From: Adhaeribacter sp.
Lineage (GTDB): Bacteria > Bacteroidota > Bacteroidia > Cytophagales > Hymenobacteraceae
Assembly: GCA_028288395.1 (NCBI GenBank)
Contig: JAQBNV010000547.1
Location: 1 to 6,237, forward strand
Reading direction: 5' to 3'
DNA length: 6,237 nucleotides
In this document: piece after piece, positions 5,585-6,237 of the stretch
Layout of the letters: the number at the start of each line of letters is the position of its first letter
Numbering within the stretch: the first letter of the stretch is position 1
The notes under the pieces: generated by a model
Seen by the model: the letters and a program-made list of their open reading frames with translations, nothing else
Told to the model about the DNA's origin: nothing
The model's database searches: none
Made by a program: the position numbers and the translations under genes

Positions 5585-6237
5585 ATGCCTATTCCTACCC
5601 AACGATTTACTTCTCTGGATGTATTCCGGGGGATGACGGTTTGTTTCATGATTATTGTAAACACGCCTGGCAATGGTGCTACCACTTATGGACCCTTGCT
5701 GCACGCGCATTGGCACGGCTTTACCCCAACCGACCTGGTTTTTCCTTCTTTTTTATTTGCAGTCGGGAATGCTATGAGTTTTGTAATGCCTCGTTACCAA
5801 ACGCTGACGCAAGCCCAGGTATTAGGTAAAATATTTAAACGTACTTTTATTATCTTTTTGCTGGGTTATTTGATGTACTGGTTTCCTTTTGTGCATTGGG
5901 AAGGTCAGCAATTAGCTTTTAATCCCCTCGAAACCACCCGTATTTTTGGCGTATTACAACGCATTGCCCTGGCTTACGGAATAGCCGCGCTCTTGATTTA
6001 TTATTTCAACTGGAAAAGAGCCTTGGTTATTTCCGTAATCGGTCTGTTTCTTTACTGGGCCATATTGTTGCTGTTTGGAGAACCGGGCGCTGAATTAACC
6101 CTGCAGGGAAATGCGGTTTTAAAATTAGATACCTGGCTGATTGGGGCAGAACATTTGTACCGGGGCGAGGGTGTTCCTTTTGATCCCGAAGGGTTGTTGA
6201 GTACTTTACCGGCAGTAGCCAATGTAACGGCCGGTTA
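5585..6237 (+). CDS. Multipass membrane acyltransferase, HGSNAT/COG4299 family (3' truncated by window edge)
   Basis: The frame is open from ATG 5585 to the right edge (217 codons plus two bases); homologues are roughly 350-400 residues, so about half is present. It starts with the family hallmark SLDVFRGMTV (10-19). HAHWHGFTPTDLVFPSFLF (40-58), RIFGVLQRIALAY (119-131) and DPEGLLSTLPA near 200-210 follow, all typical of heparan-alpha-glucosaminide N-acetyltransferase-like (NagX/DUF5009/DUF1624) proteins. His40 in HxxWxG aligns by motif with the histidine reported as the acetyl acceptor in human HGSNAT. About five hydrophobic segments are visible (near 17-26, 50-68, 85-103, 122-141, 145-164), so it is an inner-membrane protein. 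In bacteria the family is thought to acetylate sugars such as glucosamine during chitin or glycan use, but the substrate here is unknown. The ATG is chosen because SLDVFRG follows after nine residues, as in relatives. Confidence 0.9.
   Translation, partial: MPIPTQRFTSLDVFRGMTVCFMIIVNTPGNGATTYGPLLHAHWHGFTPTDLVFPSFLFAVGNAMSFVMPRYQTLTQAQVLGKIFKRTFIIFLLGYLMYWFPFVHWEGQQLAFNPLETTRIFGVLQRIALAYGIAALLIYYFNWKRALVISVIGLFLYWAILLLFGEPGAELTLQGNAVLKLDTWLIGAEHLYRGEGVPFDPEGLLSTLPAVANVTAG

Noticed and set aside
5536..5829. 97-codon plus-strand frame near the right end
   Set aside because: It overlaps the acyltransferase gene starting at 5585 in a different frame; only the 5585 frame gives family motifs and membrane segments and stays open to the window edge.

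Overview
The window looks like chromosomal DNA of a Bacteroidota bacterium, probably of the Cytophagales/Hymenobacteraceae type (inference). The evidence is protein character (Bacteroidota-like MutS2, MurB and COG4299 proteins, and a signal peptide ending in LFA|Q), starts without a recognisable Shine-Dalgarno sequence, and three matches to the Bacteroidota -7 promoter motif TAnnTTTG upstream of genes. It reads mostly as ordinary housekeeping DNA with repeat-rich spacers. I saw no defence system, CRISPR array, insertion sequence transposase, tRNA or rRNA.

Layout. Bases 2-1507 (+) are the C-terminal 501 codons of mutS2, cut by the left edge. A 480-bp convergent spacer (1508-1987) follows, holding a ~138-bp imperfect palindrome that resembles a MITE/REP-type element and a possible weak terminator. 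murB (1988-3004, -) is complete and has its catalytic residues. Upstream of it, 3259-3803 (-) is a small outer-membrane beta-barrel gene broken by one missing base. The 277-bp divergent spacer 3804-4080 contains two abutting AT-rich palindromes and a promoter candidate for the next gene. A complete THUMP-domain 23S rRNA methyltransferase (RlmL type, 4081-5256, +) ends inside an 81-bp array of 7-bp repeats that supplies its stop codon. After a 328-bp AT-rich spacer, the N-terminal 217 codons of a multipass membrane acyltransferase of the HGSNAT/COG4299 family (5585-6237, +) run off the right edge.

The genes do not form one operon: orientations alternate (+, -, -, +, +) and all spacers exceed 250 bp. 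By family, mutS2 and rlmL relate to ribosome or DNA maintenance, while murB, the barrel protein and the acyltransferase relate to the cell envelope. No joint pathway can be claimed. The points most worth a second look are the single-base frameshift in the barrel gene, the long palindrome after mutS2 and the heptamer array at the rlmL stop codon.
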